A DNA stretch of 31,101 bases, taken from the NCBI GenBank assembly GCA_903934745.1, contig CAIZOZ010000280.1, forward strand, positions 1-31,101, written 5' to 3'. This document shows, in pieces, positions 14,506 to 22,249 of this stretch. Position 1 is the stretch's first letter. The number at the start of each line of letters is the position of its first letter. The notes beneath the pieces were generated by a model. It did not search any database. It was given only the letters and a program-made list of their open reading frames with translations, and had not been told where the DNA came from. The translations under genes were made by a program, and so were the position numbers. The DNA comes from an uncultured cyanobacterium (GTDB lineage Bacteria > Cyanobacteriota > Cyanobacteriia > PCC-6307 > Cyanobiaceae).

Positions 14506-15771
14506 CGGGCCAGCGGCAGCAATCGCCTGACCCGCCAACCAGCCAGAGCTCCAGCAATGCTGAAAGTTGAAGCCGCCCGTCACCCCATCAACATCGAGAA
14601 TCTCGCCGGCCAGGTATAAGCCGCTCTGGCGGCGGCTCTCCATCGTGGCCAGGTTCACCTCGCCGAGGGCAATCCCACCGGCGGTGACGAACTCCTCGCC
14701 GAAGGGACCCCGGCCGGAGACCTGGTAGCGGCTGGCCCGCAAGGCCTCAATCAGGGCCTCCTGGGGGCGGCGGCCGAGATCGGCCCAGCGCAGTTCGGCA
14801 TCGACCCCCAGCCGATCCAGCAGATGCAGCCAGAGCCGGCGGCTCAGCTCCGGCCAGGGGCGAGCATTGCTCAGTTGTTTGCGGGCCTGGTCGCGGCGCA
14901 ACTCGGCCAACAGCTCCTGCAACTGCAGCTGGCTGCGGCCGCCGCTCCAGTCGACCCGCAGCTCGCCCCGATAGCCGGCCTGCTTCAGATCGCGGGCGGC
15001 AAAGGCCGTGAGGCGCAGCACGGTGGGCCCACTCAGGCCCCAATGGGTGATCAACAGCGGCCCACTCTGGCGTTGGCGGCGCGACGCGGTTCCGGCCAGG
15101 GTCAGCTCAAGCCCGACCGGATCCATCACCACTCCGGCCAGATCGGCGAGGGGATGGTCGGCCAGGCGCAGGGTGAACAACGAAGGAACCGGCGGCACCA
15201 CCGTGTGGCCCAGGCCCACCGCCAGGCGATGGCCACTGGGATGGCTGCCGGTGGCCAGCAGCAGCCGATCGGCCCGCAGCAGCGCCCCTGAGCGCAGGCG
15301 CAACTCAAAACCGCCGCCCGGCCGTGCCACCGCCGCCTGCAGCGCTTCACCGGTGAGCAGCCCAACCCCCGCCCGAGCCGCTTCGCGGCGCAGCGTGTCC
15401 ACCACCGAGACGGAGCGCTGACTGCGGGGAAACAGGCGGCCATCGGCTTCCTCCACCAGAGCCAGCCCGCGCCGCTCGAACCAGGCCACCGTCTCGGCCG
15501 TGGCGAAACGGGAGAAGGGGCCCCGCAAGGCCCGGCCGCCGCGGGGGTAATAGGCCACCAACGCCAGGGGATCCCAGCAGGCATGGGTGACATTGCAGCG
15601 GCCGCCACCACTGATCAGCACCTTGTGCAGGGGCTCCGGGGTGGCCTCCAGCACCAACACCGCTGGCGACGCGGCAGCCTGCAGCCGCAACCCCTCCGCC
15701 GCTGTGATCGCCGCCATGAATCCCGCTGGCCCCCCACCGGCAACCACCAGGGACACATGGCTAGGCAGCAT
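14503..15771 (-). CDS. HI0933-family NAD(P)/FAD-dependent oxidoreductase
   Basis: From ATG 15771 this is a 422-residue flavoprotein. It has an N-terminal dinucleotide motif VVAGGGPAGFMAA (9-21), then SGGGRCNVTHA typical of the HI0933/BaiN/YhiN family. The motif DRLLLATGSHP is the second nucleotide-binding segment. The C-terminal FAD motif is GLYLAGEILDVDGVTGGFNF. Members bind FAD, and their substrates are mostly unknown. The frame stays open upstream of 15771, but that part is antisense to dus and lacks a motif, so 15771 is preferred. The start is only six bases from the divergent dus start, leaving no separate promoter space. It is convergent with pilC, with an 18-base gap between stops. Confidence 0.9.
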   Translation of the reverse strand: MLPSHVSLVVAGGGPAGFMAAITAAEGLRLQAAASPAVLVLEATPEPLHKVLISGGGRCNVTHACWDPLALVAYYPRGGRALRGPFSRFATAETVAWFERRGLALVEEADGRLFPRSQRSVSVVDTLRREAARAGVGLLTGEALQAAVARPGGGFELRLRSGALLRADRLLLATGSHPSGHRLAVGLGHTVVPPVPSLFTLRLADHPLADLAGVVMDPVGLELTLAGTASRRQRQSGPLLITHWGLSGPTVLRLTAFAARDLKQAGYRGELRVDWSGGRSQLQLQELLAELRRDQARKQLSNARPWPELSRRLWLHLLDRLGVDAELRWADLGRRPQEALIEALRASRYQVSGRGPFGEEFVTAGGIALGEVNLATMESRRQSGLYLAGEILDVDGVTGGFNFQHCWSSGWLAGQAIAAAGP

Positions 15772-15777
15772 GGGGCG

Positions 15778-16800
15778 ATGCAGCAGAACTATCGCTTCAG
15801 TGTGGCGCCCATGCTGGACTGCACCGATCGGCACTTCCGGGTGCTGATGCGCCAGATCAGCCGCCACTGCCTGCTGTACACCGAGATGGTGGTGGCCCGG
15901 GCCCTGCATCACATCAGCCAGGACGGCGGCAGCAGCCGCCTGGGCGAGCGCCAACAGCGCCTGGAGCGACTGCTGGGCTTCGCGCCGATCGAGCGGCCCC
16001 TGGCCCTGCAACTGGGCGGCGACGATCCGGCCCTGCTGGCCCAGGCCACCCGGCTCGCCGCCGACTGGGGCTATGACGAGGTGAATCTCAACGTGGGCTG
16101 CCCCAGCGAGAAAGTGCAGCAAGGCCGCTTCGGCGCCTGCCTGATGGCGGTTCCCGAGCAGGTGGCCCGCTGTGTCGAAGCCATGGCCGCCGCCTCACCC
16201 CTACCGGTGACGGTGAAGCACCGCATCGGCATCGACAACCAGGATTCCTACGAGGAGCTGCTGACCTTTGTGGATACGGTGGCCGGCTCCGGCGCCCAGC
16301 GCTTCGCCGTGCATGCCCGCAAGGCCTGGCTGGCGGGCCTCGATCCAAAACAGAACCGCACCATCCCGCCGCTGCGCTGGGATCTGGTGCAGCAGCTCAA
16401 ACGCGACCGCCCCAGCCTGATGATCGAACTCAACGGCGGCCTCGAGCAGCTGAACCAGTGCCGGCAGCAGCTGGAGCAGCTCGATGGAGTGATGGTGGGT
16501 CGGGCGGCCTACCACCATCCACTGCGCTGGGCAGCGGTGGATGGGGACATCTTCGCGGCACCTGCGGCCGATCCGATCCGGGCCTCCAGCGTGGTACGAG
16601 GCCTGGTGCCCCATGCCGAGCGCTGGTGCAGCTCAGGCGGCCGGCTCTGGCCGATCGCCCGCCATCTGGTGCATGTGGTGGAAGGGGTCAACGGTGCCCG
16701 CCCTTGGCGCGCTGCCCTGAGCCGGGCAGCGGCAGCGCCCGACGCCGGCGCGGAGGTGCTGGAAACAGCAGCCCGCCAGCTGGAGGAACGGGGGCACTGA
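15778..16800 (+). CDS. dusA: tRNA-dihydrouridine synthase (Dus, DusA-like)
   Basis: Dus enzymes reduce uridines in tRNA to dihydrouridine using FMN and NADPH. This 340-residue protein shows the opening FSVAPMLDCTDRHFRVLMR (7-25), then YTEMVVARAL, and LALQLGGDDPALLAQA for FMN binding. NLNVGCPSEKVQQGRFGACLM (103-123) contains the catalytic cysteine C108 and the DusA-like continuation. VTVKHRIGID, FAVHARKAWLAGLDPKQNR and VMVGRAAYHHP complete the pattern. The DusA subtype (D20/D20a) is suggested by HARKAWL and the length. The start ATG at 15778 fits homology. An upstream in-frame ATG at 15757 would overlap the divergent flavoprotein start. Confidence 0.93.
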   Translation: MQQNYRFSVAPMLDCTDRHFRVLMRQISRHCLLYTEMVVARALHHISQDGGSSRLGERQQRLERLLGFAPIERPLALQLGGDDPALLAQATRLAADWGYDEVNLNVGCPSEKVQQGRFGACLMAVPEQVARCVEAMAAASPLPVTVKHRIGIDNQDSYEELLTFVDTVAGSGAQRFAVHARKAWLAGLDPKQNRTIPPLRWDLVQQLKRDRPSLMIELNGGLEQLNQCRQQLEQLDGVMVGRAAYHHPLRWAAVDGDIFAAPAADPIRASSVVRGLVPHAERWCSSGGRLWPIARHLVHVVEGVNGARPWRAALSRAAAAPDAGAEVLETAARQLEERGH

Positions 16801-16820
16801 GCCCCTTGCCCTGATCAGCG

Positions 16821-16846
16821 GCCAACGACGGGGGCGACCCCTTGGC
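16821..16846. terminator. Possible bidirectional hairpin between dus and rbp
   Basis: GCCAA (16821-16825) pairs with TTGGC (16842-16846) and, inside it, GGGG (16831-16834) pairs with CCCC (16838-16841), leaving a bulge on one side. It lies between two converging stop codons. No T-run follows on either strand, so a terminator role is only tentative. Confidence 0.25.
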
Positions 16847-16848
16847 GC

Positions 16849-17391
16849 TCAGACCTCGGCGCCGGGATAATCGCCGCCGCCGCCGAAATCACCGCCGCCA
16901 CCACTGCTGCGGCGACGGCGGGCACGACCCGCATCAAAGCTGTCGCCACCGCGATCACCACCGCCGTAGCTGCGATCTTCCCAGCCCCGGGCTCCGGAAC
17001 CACGCTCGCCGCCACCGGCTCCGGCATAACCGCCGCCGCCAGCTCCGCCGCCGTAGCCGCCACCGGCTCCAGCACCAGCGCCATAGCCACCACCGCCGGC
17101 ATAGCTGCCGCGGCGAGCACCGCCACCACCCGCAGCGCCGCCGCCAGCGCTGCGGGGTTCGGCCTTGTTGATGCGCAGGGAACGACCCATCAACTCAACC
17201 CCCTGCAGGGCATCGATGGCCTTGGTTTCCAGCTCTGGATCCGCCATCTCGACGAAGGCGAAGCCGCGCTTGCGACCGGTGTCCCGCTCCAGGGGCAGGG
17301 AGCAGTTCGCCACCTCTCCAAAGGGGGCGAAAAGCTCGCGGATGTCTTCCTGCTCAGCGCGGAAGGGCAGATTGCCGACAAAAATACTCAC
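16849..17391 (-). CDS. RRM RNA-binding protein with glycine-rich tail (cyanobacterial Rbp)
   Basis: This 180-residue protein has one RRM: RNP2 IFVGNL (3-8) and RNP1 KRGFAFVEM (41-49), followed by LMGRSLRINKAEP. A long Gly/Ala/Arg/Tyr-rich tail (about 82-180) follows, with short GGYGG and RGS elements. Such cyanobacterial proteins bind mRNA, and several are induced by cold. Some help localise photosystem transcripts near thylakoids; that role here is inferred from the family. The start is GTG at 17391, read as methionine, because the family begins MSIFVGNLPF. The frame is open 23 codons further upstream, but that extension is not conserved. The tail is unusually long for this family and is coded by GC-rich repetitive DNA. 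It lies 78 bases after argH on the same strand. Confidence 0.93.
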   Translation of the reverse strand: MSIFVGNLPFRAEQEDIRELFAPFGEVANCSLPLERDTGRKRGFAFVEMADPELETKAIDALQGVELMGRSLRINKAEPRSAGGGAAGGGGARRGSYAGGGGYGAGAGAGGGYGGGAGGGGYAGAGGGERGSGARGWEDRSYGGGDRGGDSFDAGRARRRRSSGGGGDFGGGGDYPGAEV

Positions 17392-17469
17392 TGAACTGAC
17401 CTGATGACCGGGAATGGGCTTGAACCGTGAGGGCCCGCGTGACGCCGGAACGTCACACACGTCGCCAGG

Positions 17470-18942
17470 TTAAACCGCCTGTCCACATTGTTCCGAAGTC
17501 GCTGACGATCCTTGGCCGAGCCGCAAGCGGGCCAGGGCCAACTGCTGCCCCACCTGCTCGAAGCCGGTGCCACCCTCACTGCGCCGGGCCCGGACCACCT
17601 GGCGAGGCGCAATGGCGGCATGGATGTCGGCCTCGAAGGCGGGATGGAGCTGCTGCCAGCGCTCCAGCGGCAGATCCCTGAGCAGGATCCCCTCCTGCAG
17701 GCAGCCCTTCACCAGGCCACCGACCAGCTGATAGGCCTCGCGGAACGGCACATCCCTGGCCACCAGGTAGTCGGCCACATCGGTGGCATTGGAGAAATCA
17801 GATTCCACCGCCCGCTCCAGTCGCTCGGGCCGGAACACCAGCCCTTCCTCAAACAGGATCGCCATCGCCTCCAGGCAATCCAGGCAGGTGCGCACGCCGT
17901 CGAACAGCGCCTCCTTGTCCTCCTGGAAATCCTTGTTGTAGGCCAGGGGCAATCCCTTGATCATCGTCAGCAGACCCATCAGATGGCCGAACACCCGGCC
18001 GCTCTTGCCACGCACCAGCTCCGGCACATCGGGGTTCTTTTTCTGGGGCATCAGGCTGCTGCCGGTGGCACAGCGGTCGGTGAGGGCAATGAAGCCAAAC
18101 TCCTCGCTGGCCCAGAGAATCACCTCCTCACTGAGCCGGCTGAGATGCACCAGCACCAAGCTGGCCGCGGCCATGAACTCCACGGCGAAATCCCGATCAC
18201 TGACGGCATCAAGGGAATTGGCATAAAGGCTGGCGAAGCCGAGCGCCTCGGCCGTCTGGCGCCGATCGATCGGCACCGGCGTGCCAGCCAGGGCGGCCGC
18301 CCCCAGCGGACAGATATCGACCCGACGGCGCACATCGGCCAGACGCGAGCGGTCCCGTTCCGCCATTTCGATGTAGGCGAGCAGATGATGGGCCAGGCAG
18401 ATCGGCTGGGCCCGCTGCAGATGGGTGTAGCCGGGAATCAAGGTGTCGGCGTGGGCTTCGGCCTGGGCGAGCAGGGCTCGCTCGAAACGCAACAGGGCCT
18501 GCTCGATTTGATCGATGCGGCGCCGCAGCCACAGGCGCAGATCGGTGCCGACCTGATCGTTGCGGCTGCGGCCGGTGTGCAACTTCTTGCCAAGAGACCC
18601 CAACAGCTCGATCAGCCGCCGCTCGACAGCGAAATGCACATCCTCCGCCTCGATCGTGGGCTGAAAGGCTCCGGCAGCGGCTTCCTGGCGGATCATTTCG
18701 AGCCCCTCGATCAGCCGGTCCGCCTCCTGCTCCGTGATCACGCCACAGCGACCGAGCATGCGGGCATGGGCGATCGAACCATCGAGATCCTCCTGCAGCA
18801 GCGTGATGTCGAAGCCGATCGAGGCATTGAAGCGCTCGATCGCCGGATGCAGGCCCTGCTCGAAGCGGTCGCTCCAGCCCCCGGCCGCACCACCGGTCAC
18901 CCCGGAGTTCGAAGGGGAGGGAGGCGTGGATTCGGCTGCCAT
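17470..18942 (-). CDS. argH: Argininosuccinate lyase
   Basis: ArgH splits argininosuccinate into arginine and fumarate, the last step of arginine synthesis. From ATG 18942 it has 490 residues. The fumarase/aspartase superfamily signature GSSLMPQKKNP is at 294-304. Other family motifs are LHTGRSRNDQVGTDLRLW (121-138), PGYTHLQRAQP (170-180) and the DRDFAVEFM segment (249-257). The first 22 residues are Gly/Ser/Pro-rich and not part of the fold. A GTG directly before the ATG (18945) could also serve as start. It lies 38 bases after the PP2C phosphatase gene and 78 bases before rbp, all on the minus strand, so co-transcription is possible. Confidence 0.97.
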   Translation of the reverse strand: MAAESTPPSPSNSGVTGGAAGGWSDRFEQGLHPAIERFNASIGFDITLLQEDLDGSIAHARMLGRCGVITEQEADRLIEGLEMIRQEAAAGAFQPTIEAEDVHFAVERRLIELLGSLGKKLHTGRSRNDQVGTDLRLWLRRRIDQIEQALLRFERALLAQAEAHADTLIPGYTHLQRAQPICLAHHLLAYIEMAERDRSRLADVRRRVDICPLGAAALAGTPVPIDRRQTAEALGFASLYANSLDAVSDRDFAVEFMAAASLVLVHLSRLSEEVILWASEEFGFIALTDRCATGSSLMPQKKNPDVPELVRGKSGRVFGHLMGLLTMIKGLPLAYNKDFQEDKEALFDGVRTCLDCLEAMAILFEEGLVFRPERLERAVESDFSNATDVADYLVARDVPFREAYQLVGGLVKGCLQEGILLRDLPLERWQQLHPAFEADIHAAIAPRQVVRARRSEGGTGFEQVGQQLALARLRLGQGSSATSEQCGQAV

Positions 18943-18980
18943 CACGGGCCTCGCGGAGCGACTCAGCTTGGCAGCCGACC

Positions 18981-20543
18981 TCAGAGTCCGGGGAGAGACG
19001 GCAGCATCACCTCCTCCTCCCGCACCTTGAGCACCACCAGCGAGGCATCGTCCTCGAGCCGGTGATCGGCACCGACAAACCGATCCAGACGCACGAACAA
19101 CTGATCCAGCAGGGCCTGGGCACTGAGACCGGAGCGGCAGGCGCCCTGAAATGCGCGCACCAGCCGCTCCTCATCAAAGCGCTCACCATTGAAACCGGAG
19201 GCCTCGGTGACGCCGTCGGTGTAATAGAGCACCACATCGCCAGGCTCCAGCACCAGCTCAGCCCAGCCATACTCCGCTTCGCTCTGCAGACCGATCAGCA
19301 ATCCCGGGGCATCGAGGCGATCGACTCGGGCCTGCTGGCGCCGCCAGATCAGGGGCGGATTGTGGGCCGCATTCGCATAGCGCAACCGACGGCTGACGGG
19401 GTTGTAATCGGAATAGAACAACGTGACAAAACGGCAGGAATGGGCAAGATCCTCCTGGGCGAGGCGATTGAGATCCTGCAGGATGCGATCCGGGGGCAGG
19501 CCGCTCAGCACTTCCGCCCGCAACATGCCGCGCAGCAGGGTCATCAACAGGCCAGCGGGCACCCCTTTGCCCATCACATCCCCCATCACCACAGCCCACT
19601 GACCCTGCTCGCGACGACGACCGATCAGATCGGGGCGCACCGGAATGAAGTCGTAGTAGTCGCCACCCACCTGATCAGCGGGCCGGCAACGGGCCGCCAG
19701 CTCCACCCCCTCAATCACCGGGCAGTGATCCGGCAGCAGCTGGGCCTGGATCTCGGCGCCGATGCTGAGCTGGCGATCGAGCCGTTCGTGGTGCCGCATG
19801 TCCTGCTGCAGCAACTCGTTTTCCAGGGCCACCCCGGTGAGGTCGGCCACCAGCTGCAGATGGCGGCGGTGCACCTCGCTCCAGCTGTAGCCACGCCGAC
19901 CGCTGTACACATAGAGGCGACCGCGCTGACAACTGCGGGCCACCACGGAGGTGGCGAACACTTCGGCAGGCGCCAGCAGCCGCCGGATCAGCGGATCAAG
20001 CAAGGCCGCCACCGCCTCATCGCCAGACTGGGCCTGCAACTGGCTGTCGGGAATGGCGAGCAGCCGCCGCAGCAGCTCGGCGGAGTGCTCGCCGGGGGTG
20101 GCCTGCAGATGGTCGCGCCAGAGGCGGCCATCGGGATGAAACACCACCAGGACGCTGCCTTCGGCCTCCACCAGACGGGAGGTGACCAGGGGCACCAGCT
20201 CCAGGAAGCGACTGAGGTTGGTGAAACTGCGCAAGGCGAAGGCCAACGAGGCCAACAGCTCCTGGTTGCGGCGCTGCTCATGATTGAGGCTGTCGAGCAG
20301 CTGCCGCACCGAAGCCGCCAGCACCTGGGGCGCAACGGCTGGAGCGGAAGGAAACCCATCGGCGCGGGCTGCTGATCCGGGGAGGGCAGGGGGCGCTTCA
20401 CCAGCGACTGGCCCGCTCGGAGCCGCAGCAGGGCCGGAGACGAAAGGTCCTGGAGCCGGTCCGGAAGCGGACCCAGCGGCGGGCCCAGCGGCGGCCGCCG
20501 TGGTGATCGGACCCGGGGGGCGGCTGGGCGGCTGGCTGCCCAA
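18981..20543 (-). CDS. GAF-domain PP2C/SpoIIE-type serine phosphatase (RsbU-like)
   Basis: In the longest frame this is a 520-residue protein. Residues about 100-245 resemble a GAF sensor domain, linked by a helix (LTGVALENELLQQDMRHHERLDRQL) to a PP2C/SpoIIE phosphatase domain (about 262-512). Metal-binding motifs are VGGDYYDF (292-299), GDVMGKGVPA (321-330), LYYTDGVTEA and EDDASLVVLKV. RsbU-like enzymes dephosphorylate STAS-domain proteins that control anti-sigma factors. No STAS or kinase partner is encoded in this window. The first 70 residues are Pro/Ala/Gly-rich. The longest start is TTG (20543) with no Shine-Dalgarno. A GTG at 20324, just before the conserved VLAASVRQLLDSLNHEQ, would remove the low-complexity part. 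The start is therefore uncertain; the family is clear. Confidence 0.9.
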   Translation of the reverse strand: MGSQPPSRPPGPITTAAAAGPAAGSASGPAPGPFVSGPAAAPSGPVAGEAPPALPGSAARADGFPSAPAVAPQVLAASVRQLLDSLNHEQRRNQELLASLAFALRSFTNLSRFLELVPLVTSRLVEAEGSVLVVFHPDGRLWRDHLQATPGEHSAELLRRLLAIPDSQLQAQSGDEAVAALLDPLIRRLLAPAEVFATSVVARSCQRGRLYVYSGRRGYSWSEVHRRHLQLVADLTGVALENELLQQDMRHHERLDRQLSIGAEIQAQLLPDHCPVIEGVELAARCRPADQVGGDYYDFIPVRPDLIGRRREQGQWAVVMGDVMGKGVPAGLLMTLLRGMLRAEVLSGLPPDRILQDLNRLAQEDLAHSCRFVTLFYSDYNPVSRRLRYANAAHNPPLIWRRQQARVDRLDAPGLLIGLQSEAEYGWAELVLEPGDVVLYYTDGVTEASGFNGERFDEERLVRAFQGACRSGLSAQALLDQLFVRLDRFVGADHRLEDDASLVVLKVREEEVMLPSLPGL

Positions 20544-20732
20544 GGAGCGGCCGCGAGGGACTCGAAAGGTAGCAGCGATCCTCCGATTCGTCGGGTTGAT
20601 CTACCCCACCGCCCGGCACAGCCCGGCCCGGCAGAGCCAGCAACGCCAACGGGGGATGGCCGCCCCCACGGGAACACAAAACCAGCGGGCCGGGGGCCGC
20701 AATCCGACCAGCCTCAGCGAGGAGCCGGAGCC

Positions 20733-21839
20733 TTACGAGAGGGCTGGCTCCTCCCCCAGGCCCTGCAACCGGCTGTGATCCCGGTTCCGCCGCAGCACCC
20801 GGGAAGGACGTTCGCCATAGCGAGCCTGAAAATCCCTGCTGAAGGAAGCCTGGGAGAGGTAGCCGCAGGCCGCGGACACCGCCAGCAGGCTGCGATGACT
20901 GCCGGGCTTCTCCAGCAGGGCCTTGGCTCTGGCCAGACGCTGTTGCCGCAGCCACTGCATCGGGCCACAGCCGAAGTGCCGCTTGAAGGCGTACTGCAGC
21001 GAACGACGGCTGTAACCGCTCCGTTGCTCCATGTCCGAAAGACTGATCGGTTCGTGCAGATGGGCCAACAGCCATTCGAGCAGGGCCTGATGGACAAAGG
21101 GCTCGGACCTCGGTTCTGACTCCTGCGATGGATCCAGGAGGTCGGGCACCAGCAGCATCACGATCAATCGGCGGATCAGATCATCGAGACACAGCATCGG
21201 ATTGACGGCTCCGGCGATGGCCATGCAGCGCTCGGCATAGGCCATGGTTTCCATCAGCAGATCGCTCAGCCGATTGCGACGGGGATCGCTCTGGCGACTG
21301 AGCACGGCAGGTTGCTGGAGGGCCACCTGCAGGGAGAGGGAATCAAAACCGGGACCGCCGATGGCGTTGGCCACCGGCAGAAGCGATTCGGGGGGAAAAC
21401 TGATGATGATCCCCGAACACTGGCTGCACTGCAGCTGAAAGCGGGTGCGAGCGGCCGGAATGAAGAGACAGGAGGAGCGAAAGGTATAGGTCTGACGTTC
21501 AATCGTGAAGATATTGACACCTGCCAGATAAGGCAGCACCAGCTGAGCCTCGCACCTCTGTTCCACCTCCCCGTGGATAGCGGAGCCCAGGGTGGCCAGC
21601 AGGGTGAGCTCACCAAGACGAATGCAACCGGAATAATTAACGAACGGTTGCCCGTGCTCCGGATGATCCCAGCGATGAACGTCAAGGGGCAGAAACGTGC
21701 CGACAACACCACCAAAATCAACCGTGCTCGACGAGGCGAGGGAGGCTCCCGGCAGCTTGATGAAGGGAAGCATGGTGGCACTGTCGGCAAGACCGAATGA
21801 CATCGACCGCATAGCCAGTGACTGCGGACAAGCAAACAT
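20733..21839 (-). CDS. AraC-family transcriptional regulator
   Basis: This 368-residue protein has a C-terminal AraC double helix-turn-helix (about 253-350). The first motif is in ISLSDMEQRSGYSRRSLQYAFKRHFG, and the second is in LAVSAACGYLSQASFSRDFQARYGERPSRVLR. The N-terminal part (about 30-170) looks like an AraC-binding sensor domain with beta strands (e.g. YTFRSSCLFIPAARTRFQLQ) and may sense a small molecule. The ligand and targets are unknown. ATG 21839 gives the longest form but has no Shine-Dalgarno. ATGs at residues 10 and 13 are alternatives. The gene is flanked by a 189-bp gap to the phosphatase gene and a 410-bp gap to ftsY. Its base composition is somewhat less GC-rich than the neighbours. 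This gene is not part of the conserved order I recall, so it may be an insertion. Confidence 0.9.
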   Translation of the reverse strand: MFACPQSLAMRSMSFGLADSATMLPFIKLPGASLASSSTVDFGGVVGTFLPLDVHRWDHPEHGQPFVNYSGCIRLGELTLLATLGSAIHGEVEQRCEAQLVLPYLAGVNIFTIERQTYTFRSSCLFIPAARTRFQLQCSQCSGIIISFPPESLLPVANAIGGPGFDSLSLQVALQQPAVLSRQSDPRRNRLSDLLMETMAYAERCMAIAGAVNPMLCLDDLIRRLIVMLLVPDLLDPSQESEPRSEPFVHQALLEWLLAHLHEPISLSDMEQRSGYSRRSLQYAFKRHFGCGPMQWLRQQRLARAKALLEKPGSHRSLLAVSAACGYLSQASFSRDFQARYGERPSRVLRRNRDHSRLQGLGEEPALS

Positions 21840-22249
21840 AAGTCACTAGATAAAAATGGCCAGGCAAAGGCGCCAGAAAACGCACTATCAAGCGAAAAAC
21901 GCAATTCGGTCGTCTCTTGCCTCGGAATACAACACACTCCCCCAGCAGATCCTGAACGTTTGCGATCAGCGCCAACAGCCCGGCTTCCAATCAATTGAAC
22001 CCAAGACTCTTCCAGGTATCACAACCCTGATCCCCTGGAGATGTGCAGGTATCGTCAACAGATCCAGCCATCGGCAGTGGCTATTTACAAGCCAGTCCTT
22101 CCCTTGCGGACTCCAGGGAAGCGTCGAACCCATCGACACCCTGCCTTTCCGCCTACCCGAACGGACACAGGACCACGCCCGGATGGAAAGCCAAGCTCCG
22201 CCAGGTGACAGAACCGCGTGGGAACCGGAGCAAGGACCGCCGCTCACCC
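21840..22249. other. Intergenic region between ftsY and the AraC-type gene
   Basis: This 410-bp region is visibly richer in A and T than its surroundings, especially 21840-22110. It should contain the promoter of the AraC-type gene and the 3' end of the ftsY transcript. No hairpin with a T-run, no tRNA and no convincing gene are seen. A plus-strand frame (21856-22275) is open, but it has no domain, runs into the 3' end of ftsY, and was not annotated. Confidence 0.5.

Noticed and set aside
16870..17150. Trinucleotide-rich repeat block as a separate repeat element
   Set aside because: It is the DNA of the glycine-rich tail of the RNA-binding protein; no regular unit length could be defined.
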